NCBI RefSeq assembly: GCF_004769195.1
Contig: NZ_RQET01000001.1
Location: forward strand, 410,572 to 474,571
Direction of reading: 5' to 3'
From: Leptospira fletcheri
GTDB lineage: Bacteria; Spirochaetota; Leptospiria; Leptospirales; Leptospiraceae
DNA: 64,000 nucleotides
The stretch's first letter is position 1, and every line of letters begins with the position of its first letter. The position numbers and the translations under genes are program-made. This document shows, piece by piece, positions 9,529 to 20,246 of this stretch. A model generated the notes under the pieces. That model saw only the letters and a list, made by a program, of their open reading frames with translations, was not told where the DNA came from and searched no databases.

Positions 9529-11697
9529 TCATTCCGGAACGCAGATCTCTCTTGTTTCCCGGAACTTGGAATAGAACGGGACCGAGCTGATCGTAAAAGC
9601 GGAATCGCTGGAAGCGGTTTGAGTGAAACCCGTGACGGAATAACGAAGATCGGAATTTTCTTCCCCGTAGGCGTTTCCGGTCCCGTTGAAATTTCCGGAT
9701 TTCCAGACTAGGTTTTTCAACATGGGATTTCCGGGATCTCCGTATTCGAATTGCATATCGAATCCCGGTTGCAACGGAAGAGGAAAATTCGCATTCCCGC
9801 TCCAATGTACGCCCTTAAAAAGGACTTCCTGCAGATTCATATAAAAATGATCGCGAAAGTCCAGGAAATTATTTCCGAAGAACCGAATCGTTCCCTTGGT
9901 GGAAATTTTCTCGGGAGTCAGATCCTTTCCGCAGAATCTAAAGGAGGCGAGTTTCCACGGAAGATCGCTCCCTTCGAATTCGAAATTGAAATACGGGTTA
10001 TCGCTTCCGTAGGTAAAATAGGAAGAGATCTTACCTTCCCCGACTCCCGACAATTTTCCTTCCAATCTAGATTGAGATGGCGCGAACTTGAGATTTAGAG
10101 CCAAAACCCCCAAATTCGGAAGGTCGGATTTCAGACGCATCTCCTTCGCATCTACCTTGAGATTTCCGGTGGAAAACTCCAGGAAGTATTTATATACCGG
10201 CGTGCGAACGAAATGAATTTCCGGGATCAGTTTCTCCATTCTGGTGCGGACTTCTTCCCTCACCTCCTGCCTCATCCGTTTGTACCAAGGAAGATAATTC
10301 TCCAACACGATGGAATCCGTTTTCAACTCGGTGTCGAAATCCCCCTGAACCTGATAATACGGAGTGCCGTCCCCCTTAAAAGCCTTGCGAAACCCAGCTT
10401 TGCCTCGCGAAGTCCAGCGAGCAGGAAAACCGAATTGGGAGCCGATCATTTCCATACGGAAAGAACCGTTCCGATCCCAATTTAGATTTCCTTCTTTCAC
10501 CTCAAGATCCAGTTCCGGATCTTTCCAACGGAAATGCTTCAGAGTAAATCCGCTTTCTAGCTGGACCCAATCGTTGGAATTACCGGTTTCTTTTCCCTTG
10601 CAAAGTAACCTTAGGCTCCCTCCGAAAGACTCTAATTGCTCGGAAATCGGTAAAAAATCGCGAACCCTATCCAAGTCGGACACGTCCAGTTTCAATTCCC
10701 AATTTCTCAATCCCTTGGTCCCTTTTTCGCGGGAAAATTCCAACGAATCTTCGTTATTTAAAAGTTTATGATATTCTTTATATGTTCCTTCTTTCCCGTT
10801 GGAACGAGCCCATTCGTGTTCGAGAGATACGTTTCTCCATTCCCACGGCTCCTCCTTAAGAGGAAGTTCTTGCATGACGATTCCGCTTACCGCGGAAAAT
10901 TCGGTCTTTCCATTTCCCTTTAAAATTCCGTCCTCCACTTCCAGAAACGCTTTGCCGGAGATGCGGCCGTTCTGCGGTAAAAAAGGGGACAGCTCGGAAT
11001 ACAATCCGCCGATCGCTTTCGCTCTTGCGTTCCTAAAATCCAAAGCCAAAGACATCCCTTTGGATCCGACGTCGGTGGAGAAAGTACCGTTTACGTAACG
11101 CAACCCGGGCCAAGGAAATACGGAGTCCGAAATTCCGACGGAGATCCGATTTCCGTCCTTTCGAATCAAAAAATCCACTCCCCTCACCTCTTCCAGAAGA
11201 ACCTTTCCTCCTCTAACCAAAGTCACTGTGGTGTTTTCGAGCAGGATTTCCGGGATATTGATCTTATGGATATAGCCTAGGATTTCTCCCGAAATACGAT
11301 CTTCCAGATCCAGGTAAATCTGTGCGTTTCTGACTCGGATCGCCTTCACCGAAGGGGTCCCTTTCCAAAGTCCGCGCAAAACCAATTCGATCTTATTTGC
11401 CCTCAGGATCAGATGCTGCGCCGCAAAATCTCCCTCGCTCGAAATCTTGAGATCTTCTATAAAAACGTGGTTCGGAAATTCGAACTCTACGACTCCCAAA
11501 GCTACGGCTCTTCCCAGCTCGCCGTTGATGAAATTTCGGGAAAGCTCCTTGATTCCTCTCAGATCCAAAACTCGGTGTACAAAATACCATTCCGCTCCTT
11601 CCTTAACGGCAACGGATAAAAGAAGAAGCGTCACTACAAGAACGGATATCTTGCGGAAGTACGGCTGCTCCGCGACCGTCTTTGCGCGAAGATACAA
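9529..11697 (-). CDS. AsmA-like / DUF748-type membrane-anchored protein
   Basis: About 722 residues from the TTG at 11697. One hydrophobic helix near the N-terminus is followed by a long beta-rich region with many repeated strand patterns, including IEDLKISSEGDF and VKAIRVRNAQIYLDLE near the start. This layout resembles AsmA-like proteins of the bridge-like lipid transfer or outer-membrane assembly type; assignment to a named subfamily is not possible here. The open frame extends to 11895, but a strong hairpin at 11721-11760 terminates the upstream TPR gene, so I place the start after it. It converges with lpxB, 15 bases away. Confidence 0.65.
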   Translation of the reverse strand: MYLRAKTVAEQPYFRKISVLVVTLLLLSVAVKEGAEWYFVHRVLDLRGIKELSRNFINGELGRAVALGVVEFEFPNHVFIEDLKISSEGDFAAQHLILRANKIELVLRGLWKGTPSVKAIRVRNAQIYLDLEDRISGEILGYIHKINIPEILLENTTVTLVRGGKVLLEEVRGVDFLIRKDGNRISVGISDSVFPWPGLRYVNGTFSTDVGSKGMSLALDFRNARAKAIGGLYSELSPFLPQNGRISGKAFLEVEDGILKGNGKTEFSAVSGIVMQELPLKEEPWEWRNVSLEHEWARSNGKEGTYKEYHKLLNNEDSLEFSREKGTKGLRNWELKLDVSDLDRVRDFLPISEQLESFGGSLRLLCKGKETGNSNDWVQLESGFTLKHFRWKDPELDLEVKEGNLNWDRNGSFRMEMIGSQFGFPARWTSRGKAGFRKAFKGDGTPYYQVQGDFDTELKTDSIVLENYLPWYKRMRQEVREEVRTRMEKLIPEIHFVRTPVYKYFLEFSTGNLKVDAKEMRLKSDLPNLGVLALNLKFAPSQSRLEGKLSGVGEGKISSYFTYGSDNPYFNFEFEGSDLPWKLASFRFCGKDLTPEKISTKGTIRFFGNNFLDFRDHFYMNLQEVLFKGVHWSGNANFPLPLQPGFDMQFEYGDPGNPMLKNLVWKSGNFNGTGNAYGEENSDLRYSVTGFTQTASSDSAFTISSVPFYSKFRETREICVPE

Positions 11698-11720
11698 TAT
11701 TCTGGAATACTTATAAATAT

Positions 11721-11760
11721 AAAATGGGACCGGAATCTGAAACTCGATTCGGTCCCTTTT
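11721..11760. terminator. Bidirectional rho-independent terminator
   Basis: Arms GGGACCGGAATC (11726-11737) and GATTCGGTCCC (11746-11756) pair with one bulged base and are flanked by AAAA on the left and TTTT on the right. On the minus strand it ends the TPR-lipoprotein transcript and lies ahead of the AsmA-like gene. Confidence 0.8.
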
Positions 11761-11798
11761 GATAAACGGATTTTTAGGAAACGGAAACGAAAACCGGA

Positions 11799-12443
11799 TT
11801 ATCGCGGTAGGAGTTGCGCGATCTTTTCCGAAGTCTCCCGTAGAACGGCGCTCTCTGGATATTTCTGCAATCCTTCTTCCAGAACCATCTGGCATCTTTT
11901 GTATTCCTTAATCCGATAGAAGCTGACGACGACGGTCTCATAATAGAATAGATCCTTCTCGAAATTCTTATCTCTGGCAGCGCGCCCGAGAATCCCGAGA
12001 GCTTGGCCGTATTTCTCGTCTTCGAAATAAGCTTTGGCCCACATCTTTCTGCGGTTCGTAGATTCGAAATCCCTGTCTATATTATCGGATTTACGAAAGT
12101 GAACGATTGCATTTCCGTAATCGTTGATTCCCAAGTAAGCGGACCCGAGGTAATGGTCCAAATGGAGAAGATTCTTGCCTTCCTTGGAATTCTGGAGCTC
12201 TTTCAGAACGAGAGAGGCTTCCTTGAAGGATTCGATTTTAAGTAATAACTTTGCTTTCTGGAGGAGGAGTTCGGAACGCCTTTTGTCCTCCATACCGATC
12301 CCTGGTAATTGCGAATCGATGATTTTGATTTCTGCTCTGACCTGGGATTCAAGGTTTGCAGACACTGCACTTTCTCTTTGCGCCGTTGCACACGAAAAAG
12401 AAGCTAAGCTCCCCAGCACCAGTATAGCGAGATATCTCTTCAT
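11799..12443 (-). CDS. TPR-repeat lipoprotein
   Basis: A 214-residue protein starting at the ATG at 12443: a lipoprotein signal (MKRYLAILVLGSLASFSC, Cys at 18), then about 190 residues of helical pairs with tetratricopeptide-like periodicity (for example LGSAYLGINDYGNAIVHF and KAYFEDEKYGQALGILGRAA). TPR lipoproteins act as periplasmic scaffolds; no partner is evident. The longer frame to 12623 runs into the helicase gene and lacks a signal at its start. The helicase stop lies 5 bases upstream, so the two genes form one transcript. Confidence 0.85.
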   Translation of the reverse strand: MKRYLAILVLGSLASFSCATAQRESAVSANLESQVRAEIKIIDSQLPGIGMEDKRRSELLLQKAKLLLKIESFKEASLVLKELQNSKEGKNLLHLDHYLGSAYLGINDYGNAIVHFRKSDNIDRDFESTNRRKMWAKAYFEDEKYGQALGILGRAARDKNFEKDLFYYETVVVSFYRIKEYKRCQMVLEEGLQKYPESAVLRETSEKIAQLLPR

Positions 12444-12448
12444 TTTTA

Positions 12449-14479
12449 TTATCCCGTTTTCAATTTTTCGAGTTCTTGGAGGAAATCTTCCGTCTCTTGT
12501 TGTCTTGTTTCCTCGTTGGAAAGCCAGTCTAAGGTCTCGGGAGAGATCTCTTTTAAGAACCGAGAAGGCTCTGAACTCAATTGCTCCCCAAATTTGCGTC
12601 GATTTGCGGCTCCTGTCAAGCATAAATGGACCTTGGCTCGGGTCATGGCCACGTACATCAGACGCCTTTCCTCGTCAACGGAGTTTTCTTCGGAAGAAAT
12701 TCGGCCGTTGGGCAGGATCCCTTCTTCCAATCCGACCACATACACCGATTCGAATTCCAGCCCTTTGGATTGGTGAATGGTAAGCAGTTGGATCCGATTA
12801 TCCTCCTTTTCATCCGAAGGCTCGTCTTCCATCAACATCGCCAAACGGTTGATAAAGTCGAAAAGCGTAGGTTTTTCACCCGTTTCGTTGTTTTCCTCGA
12901 AAAATGCGAGCATATTCACCAATTCGGACATGTTGTAAATCCTAGCTTTGGCGACCTTTTCCTCCTTCTCCTCCAGGATGATTTCCTTTTCCAAGCCCAG
13001 CTCTCCGATGAATTCCCGCAAGGCGAAAAAGAGACGCGGAGAGGAGGAAAATTTCTTTTTGGATTTTTCGATCAGATTCACGAAATTATAGATTTCGGAG
13101 GCGACCTTACGGTTCAGATCCGGAAGAAAATCGGGGGATTCGCAAACTCTAAACAAGGTTTCGTAGAGCGATTCCTTATTCTGTCCCGCCTTTTCGTGCA
13201 CCAAGGAAATGGACCCGGGACCGATCCCTCGTTTCGGATAATTGATGATGCGCAAAAGGGACGCGTCGTCTTTTTGGTTTGCGATCAAACGAATATAGGA
13301 GATCAAATCCCGAACTTCCTTTCTGTCGAAGAAGTTATAGCCTCCTACCACCTTGTAGGCCATGTCTCTCGCGCGGAGAGACTCTTCGAAAGGTCTGGAT
13401 TGAAAATTCGTCCGGAAAAGGATCGCGATTTGGCTTCCCTTACGCGCTTCCTTGATGATCTCCTCCCGAATATTCTCTACCACCCACTCGGCTTCGTCTT
13501 TTTCATCCGTGCGTTCCACGTACTTCACTTTCCTGGCCCCGGGAACTCTGGAATAAAGTTCCTTTTCCCTGCGCGAGGAATTATTCCGGATCAAGGAGTT
13601 CGCCGCGGAAACGATGATGTCCGTCGATCGATAATTCTCGAGAAGACGAATCACGGTAGCTCCCGGAAAATCCTTTTCGAATCCTAGGATCAGACTCACA
13701 TCGGAACCTCGGAACGCGTAGATGGACTGGTCGTCGTCTCCGACCACGCAGAGATTGTCGGAGGAACCCATCAGAGCTCTCAGGAATTCGTACTGAGTCC
13801 GATTGGTGTCCTGAAACTCGTCCACGAGAAAATACTGGAACTTCTTATGATATTCTTCTCTCACTTCCTCGAAGTCTTTCAGAAGTTTAGAAGGAAGAAG
13901 AATCAGATCGTCGAAATCGATGCAATTCTGTTCTTTTAACGCGTCTTGGTATTGCTGGAAAAGGGAAGCGGCGGAAAGATCCCCTTCATTGATCGAACTT
14001 TGAAAGGTCTCGAGTAGCTCCGGCCCCGTGTTTTTGATCCGGGAAATCTTCCCTAAAATCTCGCTCACCTGGGCTCGTTTCGGTTCGATTTTCTGAGCCA
14101 CCAACATTCCCGTGATGAGACCTTCCTGATCGGCTTGGTTCAATAACAGAAAAGGATGTTTGTATCCTAATTTTTCGATATGCTTTTTTAGGATTCCCAA
14201 ACCCAAGGAATGAAATGTGGAAAGTACGATTCCTTTGAGAAGGTTCCTAGATACGAGCTTTCTGACCCTTTCTCCCATTTCCTTAGCGCTTTTATTCGTA
14301 AAAGATAAGGCGACGATCCTGGAAGCCGGAATGGAATGGTCCTGGATCATATGGGAGATCCGATTCGAGATAACCCTGGTTTTTCCGGAGCCTGCTCCGG
14401 CAAAGATGAGAAGGGGGCCTTGTACGGTCCGGACCGCTTTTTCCTGTTCCGAGTTCAGCTTCATGGAATCATGGGACAT
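12449..14479 (-). CDS. ATP-dependent DNA helicase, UvrD/Rep (PcrA) family
   Basis: A 676-residue superfamily 1A 3'-5' helicase. Motifs in order: LNSEQEKAV (Q motif), Walker A GAGSGKT at about 28-34, motif Ia LSFTNKSAKEM, motif II DEFQDTN, motif III VGDDDQSIYAFRG, motif IV ENYRS, motif V LTIHQSKGLEFE, motif VI VAMTRAK. These unwind DNA in nucleotide excision and mismatch repair or clear forks; UvrD, Rep and PcrA cannot be separated by eye. I take the ATG at 14479; the frame extends upstream without better support. It shares a transcript with the TPR lipoprotein and is divergent from the Nudix gene. Confidence 0.93.
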   Translation of the reverse strand: MSHDSMKLNSEQEKAVRTVQGPLLIFAGAGSGKTRVISNRISHMIQDHSIPASRIVALSFTNKSAKEMGERVRKLVSRNLLKGIVLSTFHSLGLGILKKHIEKLGYKHPFLLLNQADQEGLITGMLVAQKIEPKRAQVSEILGKISRIKNTGPELLETFQSSINEGDLSAASLFQQYQDALKEQNCIDFDDLILLPSKLLKDFEEVREEYHKKFQYFLVDEFQDTNRTQYEFLRALMGSSDNLCVVGDDDQSIYAFRGSDVSLILGFEKDFPGATVIRLLENYRSTDIIVSAANSLIRNNSSRREKELYSRVPGARKVKYVERTDEKDEAEWVVENIREEIIKEARKGSQIAILFRTNFQSRPFEESLRARDMAYKVVGGYNFFDRKEVRDLISYIRLIANQKDDASLLRIINYPKRGIGPGSISLVHEKAGQNKESLYETLFRVCESPDFLPDLNRKVASEIYNFVNLIEKSKKKFSSSPRLFFALREFIGELGLEKEIILEEKEEKVAKARIYNMSELVNMLAFFEENNETGEKPTLFDFINRLAMLMEDEPSDEKEDNRIQLLTIHQSKGLEFESVYVVGLEEGILPNGRISSEENSVDEERRLMYVAMTRAKVHLCLTGAANRRKFGEQLSSEPSRFLKEISPETLDWLSNEETRQQETEDFLQELEKLKTG

Positions 14480-14568
14480 AATTCGGGAGTTTCGCTTCTT
14501 GTCAACCTCGTACAGGCAAAGGTTGCGAATCAAACGGGTTTCCCGAATTCTGGAAGAAACGCCAATCT

Positions 14569-15150
14569 ATGCAAGAATTTCAACCCGACCTGTACCGCCC
14601 GGACCAAAACCTTTGGAAGCGAGACCGACCAAAATCTTTGGTCCAAACTCCTATTTTCGATTTAGTTTCCTGTCATACGGAATCTCCGGACGGGAAAGTT
14701 TCCCGCGATTTCTTCCATCTGGTTTCCAAGGATTGGGTAAACATCATCGCACTGACCCCGGAAAATAAAATCCTGCTGATCGACCAATATAGGCATGGGC
14801 TGAACCGTTACTCTCTGGAAATCCCGGGAGGAATCGCGGAAAAAAACACCTTACTGGAATCCGCCCAAGCAGAGCTTCGCGAGGAAACCGGCCATATTTC
14901 GGAAGAATGGGAATATCTGGGAAAAGTTTCGGGAAATCCTGCGGTATTCGATAATTGGTGTCACACCTTTTTGGCAAAAAACGTCCATCCTGACGGTCAC
15001 GGCCAGGAACTGGACGAAAGCGAACGCATCGAAGTTTTTGAATATTCTTTGGAAAAGATTCCCGAGCTGATAGAACGGAATATCCTCCACCACGGAATGA
15101 TGGTCGCCGCCCTAGGAATGTTCTTCATCAAAAACCCTCCCAAAAAATAA
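14569..15150 (+). CDS. Nudix hydrolase, ADP-ribose pyrophosphatase-like
   Basis: A 193-residue protein. The Nudix box lies at about 87-109 (GGIAEKN...AELREETGH), preceded by LEIPGG, a feature of ADP-sugar pyrophosphatases. The first box glutamate of the textbook pattern is replaced by Asn, but the metal-binding AELREE core is intact. The family hydrolyses ADP-ribose or related nucleoside diphosphate sugars in the cytoplasm; the exact substrate is inferred. It is divergent from the helicase and precedes the MFS gene by 12 bases. Confidence 0.88.
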   Translation: MQEFQPDLYRPDQNLWKRDRPKSLVQTPIFDLVSCHTESPDGKVSRDFFHLVSKDWVNIIALTPENKILLIDQYRHGLNRYSLEIPGGIAEKNTLLESAQAELREETGHISEEWEYLGKVSGNPAVFDNWCHTFLAKNVHPDGHGQELDESERIEVFEYSLEKIPELIERNILHHGMMVAALGMFFIKNPPKK

Positions 15151-15162
15151 AACGGATCACAC

Positions 15163-16422
15163 ATGAAAAAAAAGCTCTTCTCAAAATCCCCTTTCGAATC
15201 CTTGCTGATTCCCGATTTCAGGAATTTCGTACTGGGAAAATTCCTGATCACCACTTCGTTTATCCTGCAATCCACGATCGTATTCTGGCAAATCTACAAA
15301 ATCACCGGAGACGCTCTCAGCCTCGGCCTGATCGGACTCACGGAAGCCATTCCCTCCATTTCGGTTTCCTTTTTTTCCGGTCTGGTCGTGGACAAGGTTC
15401 CCCGCAAAAAAGTGATCGTTTGGTCCCTTCTTCTTCTCACTCTCTGTTCCGTGCTCTTATTTATTTTCACGTTAGGTGAATTCGAATGGGTGATTTCGAA
15501 ATTCGGAACTCTGCCGATCTACGGAGTCATTTTCATCTCGGGCATCTCTAGAGGGTTTTTGAGTCCGAGTGTGGCCGCGTTCCAAACCCAATTGGTACCC
15601 AAAGAAGTGTTTCCTAACGCGGCGACTTGGAGCGGAATCGCCTGGCAGACTTCCTCCGTATTGGGACCGTTTTTAGGAGGACTCCTGATCGGGTTCAGCG
15701 GAATCCAGATCGCTTACTTCACGGATATGGCCCTGATGTTCCTGGCCTTGGGACTACTACTGTTCATTCCTTCCAAACCATTACCGGAAAGCGGTCCGAA
15801 AGAATCGATTTTGGCCTCTCTCGCGGGAGGTTGGAAATTCGTATTCAGCCACCAGATCATTCTCGGGGCCATCTCTCTGGATCTGTTCGCGGTTTTGTTC
15901 GGAGGAGCCGTGGCTCTTCTTCCCGCATTTGCGGAAAACATACTCTCTCTCGGTCCGGAAGGATACGGAATCCTGAGAATGTCCCCGGCGGTCGGAGCGG
16001 TACTCTGCGCCCTATTCATAGCGGCAAAACCTCCCCAAAAAGATTCCGGAATCCTGCTCTTGGCCTGCGTATTCGGATTCGGACTGAGCATGATCGTATT
16101 TGCGATTTCTAGAAATTTTTATCTTTCGGCCCTGGCATTAGTCGCGAGCGGAGCCTTCGATATGGTCAGCGTAGTCATCCGACAAACCATCGTACAGTTA
16201 TACACTCCGGAACATATGAGAGGAAGGGTTTCCGCAGTGAACAGCATCTTCATCGGCTCCTCGAACGAAATCGGAGCGTTCGAATCCGGAGTGATGGCAA
16301 AATGGATGGGCCTTGCACCTTCCGTCGTGTTCGGAGGAACCATGACGCTTCTCACCGTGGGCTTGGTTGCCGCGATCACACCTAGACTTCGAAAACTGGA
16401 TTTAAAAGACGTGACTGGCTGA
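15163..16422 (+). CDS. MFS transporter
   Basis: A 419-residue protein with about 12 predicted membrane helices. The loop after helix 2 carries [14 protein letters not shown], the A-motif equivalent of the major facilitator superfamily, and [17 protein letters not shown] with the second-half [23 protein letters not shown] pattern fits the EntS-like MFS_3 exporter group. The substrate is unknown. Close spacing to the Nudix gene upstream and pepN-like gene downstream suggests one operon. Confidence 0.88.
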   Translation: MKKKLFSKSPFESLLIPDFRNFVLGKFLITTSFILQSTIVFWQIYKITGDALSLGLIGLTEAIPSISVSFFSGLVVDKVPRKKVIVWSLLLLTLCSVLLFIFTLGEFEWVISKFGTLPIYGVIFISGISRGFLSPSVAAFQTQLVPKEVFPNAATWSGIAWQTSSVLGPFLGGLLIGFSGIQIAYFTDMALMFLALGLLLFIPSKPLPESGPKESILASLAGGWKFVFSHQIILGAISLDLFAVLFGGAVALLPAFAENILSLGPEGYGILRMSPAVGAVLCALFIAAKPPQKDSGILLLACVFGFGLSMIVFAISRNFYLSALALVASGAFDMVSVVIRQTIVQLYTPEHMRGRVSAVNSIFIGSSNEIGAFESGVMAKWMGLAPSVVFGGTMTLLTVGLVAAITPRLRKLDLKDVTG

Positions 16423-16479
16423 AGCAAAGGCAAGATAAGGTTCCATCCGGGCGAAAGTCGAATCGAAAGGGGATAAATT

Positions 16480-19008
16480 ATGGATAACGTATTGACCCAG
16501 CAGGAAGCGCTTCTCCGCTCCAGTCAGATCTCCGAAGTTTCCTATTCCCTGAAACTCGAATTGGAATCCCGATCCCAGGAATACGGCGGAGACTCGGTGC
16601 TTCGCTTCGTATATTCCGGAGGAAAAAAAGGGCGACTCAAAGTCGATTTCGTTTCCAAAAAGATCGAAGTCCTTTGGTTGAACGGTAAGGAAGAAACCGG
16701 ATACGAAAAACAGGAGTCCAGTCTCGTCCTTCCTTCCGAACTTTTGCAATCCGGAAAGAACGAACTCAGGATCAAATACCGGAACTCCTTCGACCACACA
16801 GGATCCGGATTTCACAAATTCAAGGATCCCGCCGATTCCGCGGAATACATGCACACGGATTTCGAGCCTTTCGAAGCGCACAGACTTTTTCCGTCCTTCG
16901 ACCAACCGGACTTGAAGGCCACTTACGACCTGGAGGTAACGGGCCCTTCCGAATGGACTTACATTCATAACACCCTTCCCGCAAAGGAGGAAACTTTAGG
17001 AGAAGGGAGAAAGAGGATCCGCTTCGCCCAAACCAAGAGATTTTCCACTTACCTCTTCGCACTGATCGTCGGACCTTACGCGGTCTGGGAAGATAGATCT
17101 GGAGAGATCCCGCTACGGATCTTTTGCAGAAAGTCCCTTGCCAAATACATGGACGCGCAAAACGTCTTCGCGATCACGAAGGAGGCCTTCTCCTTTTTGC
17201 AGAACTATTTCGGGGTCCCCTACCCTTACGGAAAATACGACCAGATCTTCGTCCCGGAATTCAACATGGGCGCGATGGAAAACGTGGGAGCGGTTACGTT
17301 TTCGGAGAGTTACATTTTCCGAGGTCCTAGAATCTATTCGGAATACCTCAATCGGGCCAACACGATCTACCACGAGATGGTACACATGTGGTTCGGAAAT
17401 TTAGTCACGATGAAATGGTGGAACGATCTCTGGCTGAACGAAAGTTTCGCGGACTATCTTTCCTATTATTCGATGTCTCACGGAAAACTTTTTTCGGACG
17501 CGCTGGAACATTTCTACGTCCGAGAGGAATGGGCCTACCGGGAAGACCAGTTGTCCACCACTCACCCGATCGCAGGCAAAGCGGAAAATACTCTGGAAGC
17601 GATCAGCAATTTCGACGGCATCTCCTATTCCAAGGGAGCGTCCGTTTTGAGACAACTGATGTACTACGTGGGAGAGGACAAATTCCGGGATGCCATGAGA
17701 TTGTATTTCAAAAGGCACGCGGAAAAAAACACGGTCTTAGAGGACTTCTTAAATTGCATGTCTGAGGTCAGCGGAATCGATGTCCGAGGATGGAGCCGGG
17801 AATGGTTGGAAACGACGGGAGTCAATACTCTGATTCCTTCCGCAAAATCCGGAAAAGCGTTTTTATTGCAGAGCCCTTCGGAAAAGAACGGGCTCTTCCG
17901 AACCCATGCGTTACAAGCCGCCCTGTACCGCGAAAGTAACGGCAAGCTAACGGAATTAAAACGCAAACGAATCCTGATCAAAGGAAAGGAAACCGTAATG
18001 GAGGAGGATCTTCTGCCTGCAAAGGACGATCTACTTCTCTTAAACACCGAAGACTTCGCGTACGCTAAGACCTACCTTCCGCGGGAATCTCTTCCCTTAC
18101 TCAAAAGAAGTTTAAGCACCTTGCCCGACCGTTTTTCCCGCAGAATCGTTTGGGGAAGTCTCTGGCAGATGGTCCGGGACGCGGAATTTTCTCCAAGAGA
18201 ATTCCTGGATCTGGTCTTCGAGCAAGGCTTGAAGGAGCCGGACCTTTCGGTGCGGAACAGTCATATACTGACCAAGGCCATGACCGTGATTTCGAATTAC
18301 CTTCCGGAGATGGAAAAAAGAAATTGGTCGGAAAAATTGAACTCCGTCGCCAAAGCGGAGTTGGCCAAAACCTCCAATTCCGAACAGGAACAGATCCTAT
18401 GGTACCGGATTCTGGAAGGAACATCCCGAAACCGTTCCCAATTGGACGCCTTAAAATCCCTGTTCAGCGGAAAGGAAAGCATCCCGGGCCTACCGATAGA
18501 CCAGGAAAGAAGATGGGGAATCTTAGCAAGACTCTGTGCGTTCGGAGACAGAGAGGCCTTTGAACTCCTTTCGGAAGAGGAAAAAAAGGACGGTTCCGAT
18601 CTAGGAAGCAAAAAGGCGTTTTTAGCCAGGGTTTCGTTTCCGGATCCGAAAACGAAAAAGGAAGCCTGGGAAAGATTTCTTGCCCCACGGGAAGGGGACT
18701 CCACTGATTATCTGCGCTTCGGAATGAGAGGATTCCAGTGGGACCACCAAAAGGACCTCCTAATACCGTATGTAGAGGAATATTTCCGTTCCGTAATTTC
18801 GATTTATGAAAAACGGGATCCGCATTTTTCGGGCGCCTTCGGTCACAACCTATTTCCCTCTTTCGAACCCGACACGACTTTGTTGCGCAAGACCCAGGAT
18901 TTTTTAGATGCCCACCCGGAACTCCCGGAGTTGCTAAAAAAGGATCTGCAACAACAACGGGACGACCTCGTACGTACACTCAGGATCTTGGAAAAGTTCG
19001 CGAAATAA
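16480..19008 (+). CDS. M1 family zinc aminopeptidase (PepN-like)
   Basis: An 842-residue protein. The substrate-binding GAMEN motif is near residue 265 ([13 protein letters not shown]). The zinc site HEMVH at about 298-302 is followed by WLNESFADY, which gives the third ligand Glu. This removes N-terminal residues from peptides. The N-terminal beta domain (about 1-195) and the helical C-terminal domain are both present, so the enzyme is full length. AAAGGGG lies upstream of the ATG. A strong bidirectional terminator follows at 19014-19040. Confidence 0.93.
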   Translation: MDNVLTQQEALLRSSQISEVSYSLKLELESRSQEYGGDSVLRFVYSGGKKGRLKVDFVSKKIEVLWLNGKEETGYEKQESSLVLPSELLQSGKNELRIKYRNSFDHTGSGFHKFKDPADSAEYMHTDFEPFEAHRLFPSFDQPDLKATYDLEVTGPSEWTYIHNTLPAKEETLGEGRKRIRFAQTKRFSTYLFALIVGPYAVWEDRSGEIPLRIFCRKSLAKYMDAQNVFAITKEAFSFLQNYFGVPYPYGKYDQIFVPEFNMGAMENVGAVTFSESYIFRGPRIYSEYLNRANTIYHEMVHMWFGNLVTMKWWNDLWLNESFADYLSYYSMSHGKLFSDALEHFYVREEWAYREDQLSTTHPIAGKAENTLEAISNFDGISYSKGASVLRQLMYYVGEDKFRDAMRLYFKRHAEKNTVLEDFLNCMSEVSGIDVRGWSREWLETTGVNTLIPSAKSGKAFLLQSPSEKNGLFRTHALQAALYRESNGKLTELKRKRILIKGKETVMEEDLLPAKDDLLLLNTEDFAYAKTYLPRESLPLLKRSLSTLPDRFSRRIVWGSLWQMVRDAEFSPREFLDLVFEQGLKEPDLSVRNSHILTKAMTVISNYLPEMEKRNWSEKLNSVAKAELAKTSNSEQEQILWYRILEGTSRNRSQLDALKSLFSGKESIPGLPIDQERRWGILARLCAFGDREAFELLSEEEKKDGSDLGSKKAFLARVSFPDPKTKKEAWERFLAPREGDSTDYLRFGMRGFQWDHQKDLLIPYVEEYFRSVISIYEKRDPHFSGAFGHNLFPSFEPDTTLLRKTQDFLDAHPELPELLKKDLQQQRDDLVRTLRILEKFAK

Positions 19009-19013
19009 AAAAT

Positions 19014-19040
19014 AAAAGAGATCCTTTTCGGACCTCTTTT
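19014..19040. terminator. Bidirectional terminator between pepN-like gene and alkB
   Basis: AAAAGAG-A-TCC (19014-19024) pairs with GGA-C-CTCTTTT (19030-19040) around a TTTTC loop, giving a stem with one mismatch, an A-run on the left and a T-run on the right. It serves both convergent genes. Confidence 0.75.
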
Positions 19041-19080
19041 CTGGACCCCTCTTTCGATGGAATGATACAAAGGAATTCGT

Positions 19081-20205
19081 TTAAGCGATAACGACCTTTC
19101 TTCCCTTCGCTTTTCCGTCTTCCTGTGAGCCGTAATATTTACTCTCCCACTCCTCCAATCTCCAATCCATGATCTTATACCAAAGCGCCGGAACCAAAGC
19201 GACCAATATCATCACTTCGTATCCGTACGGAAGTTGCGGACTCTCCTCGAAATGTCTCAGACTTTGGTAGCGACGACCCGCATTCGCGTGGTGGTCCGAG
19301 TGTCTTTGTAACTGAAATAGGAACGCGTTGGAAACCGAGAAGTTCTGGTTCCAAGAATGGATCGGAAGTACCTTTTCGAATTTTCCGGGGTAAAGCTCCT
19401 TTCTTTTCAAGCCGTAATGCTCTATATAATTCACGAGTTCCAGTAGGGAAAAAGCGATCCAGCTCTGCACCAGGAAGAAACCCAAAACGCTCCAGCGAAG
19501 CTCGCCGGTAATCGCATAAAAAACCCCCATCACGGAGCCGATGAATAGAATGGGAACGATCATGGAGGTAATCATTTCGTTTTCCAACGCCCAAGCCGAT
19601 TTCCCTTTTTTTTCCAAACGTTTCTTTTCCAAGAGCCAAGCGTCCTTCAGGCTTCCCCAAAGAGTGCGAGGATAAAACGAGTAAAAGGATTCTCCCTTTC
19701 TGCTGCTGGCGGGATCCCCGTCTGTGGAGACGTTCACATGATGGCCGCGGTTATGCTCAATAAAGAAGTGCATATAACAGACCGTCATCAGAATGAATTT
19801 GGAATACCATTGTTCTATCTTGGTATTCTTGTGTCCCAATTCATGAGCCACTGTAATTCCGATGCCTCCGGTATTAAGTCCGATCGAAAGAACGAAAGCG
19901 AACCATTCCAAATCGGAAAGAATTTTGGTTTGGACTTCCCATAGGGCCCAAAGAACCAATGCAATCTGAGTCCAAGCCCAAACATAGGTGATCCAACGAT
20001 AATAGGATTCCTGTTGCAACGCCGGAACTTCGGCTTCGTCCGGATTCGAAGGGTCTGAACCGATCGTCACGTCCAAAATGGGTAGAGCGCCGAATACCAC
20101 ACCGAAGGTGAGAAAGTTCCATCCACCACCCAACCAATAGCCGACGACCGTCATGGCCGGAACAGTGAACGCCACCAGGAACGAAAGCTTCTTCCAGTAC
20201 TTCAT
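19081..20205 (-). CDS. alkB: Alkane 1-monooxygenase (AlkB type)
   Basis: A 374-residue integral-membrane non-haem di-iron hydroxylase that oxidises terminal carbons of medium-chain alkanes with rubredoxin as electron donor. The histidine boxes are complete: HELGH at 121-125, HNRGHH at 151-156, NYIEHYG at 259-265 and LQRHSDHHA at 299-307. About six hydrophobic helices flank them. No rubredoxin or rubredoxin reductase gene is adjacent. A GGGAGAA ribosome site precedes the ATG, and a palindrome at 20229-20246 lies just upstream. The gene stands alone. Confidence 0.95.
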   Translation of the reverse strand: MKYWKKLSFLVAFTVPAMTVVGYWLGGGWNFLTFGVVFGALPILDVTIGSDPSNPDEAEVPALQQESYYRWITYVWAWTQIALVLWALWEVQTKILSDLEWFAFVLSIGLNTGGIGITVAHELGHKNTKIEQWYSKFILMTVCYMHFFIEHNRGHHVNVSTDGDPASSRKGESFYSFYPRTLWGSLKDAWLLEKKRLEKKGKSAWALENEMITSMIVPILFIGSVMGVFYAITGELRWSVLGFFLVQSWIAFSLLELVNYIEHYGLKRKELYPGKFEKVLPIHSWNQNFSVSNAFLFQLQRHSDHHANAGRRYQSLRHFEESPQLPYGYEVMILVALVPALWYKIMDWRLEEWESKYYGSQEDGKAKGRKVVIA

Positions 20206-20228
20206 AGATTCTCCCTCAATTCGCTCAG

Positions 20229-20246
20229 ATCCGCTCCAAGGCGGAT
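20229..20246. promoter_or_regulatory. Palindrome upstream of alkB
   Basis: ATCCGC-TCCAAG-GCGGAT, a 6-bp perfect inverted repeat 24 bases before the alkB start. It could be an operator or a 5' leader hairpin. The regulator is not identifiable here. Confidence 0.4.

Noticed and set aside
11698..11895. N-terminal extension of the AsmA-like frame up to 11895
   Set aside because: It overlaps the end of the TPR-lipoprotein gene and crosses a strong terminator hairpin (11721-11760).
12626..13687. 353-codon plus-strand frame inside the helicase gene
   Set aside because: It is antisense to a helicase with all SF1 motifs and shows no ribosome site or family motif; a shadow frame.
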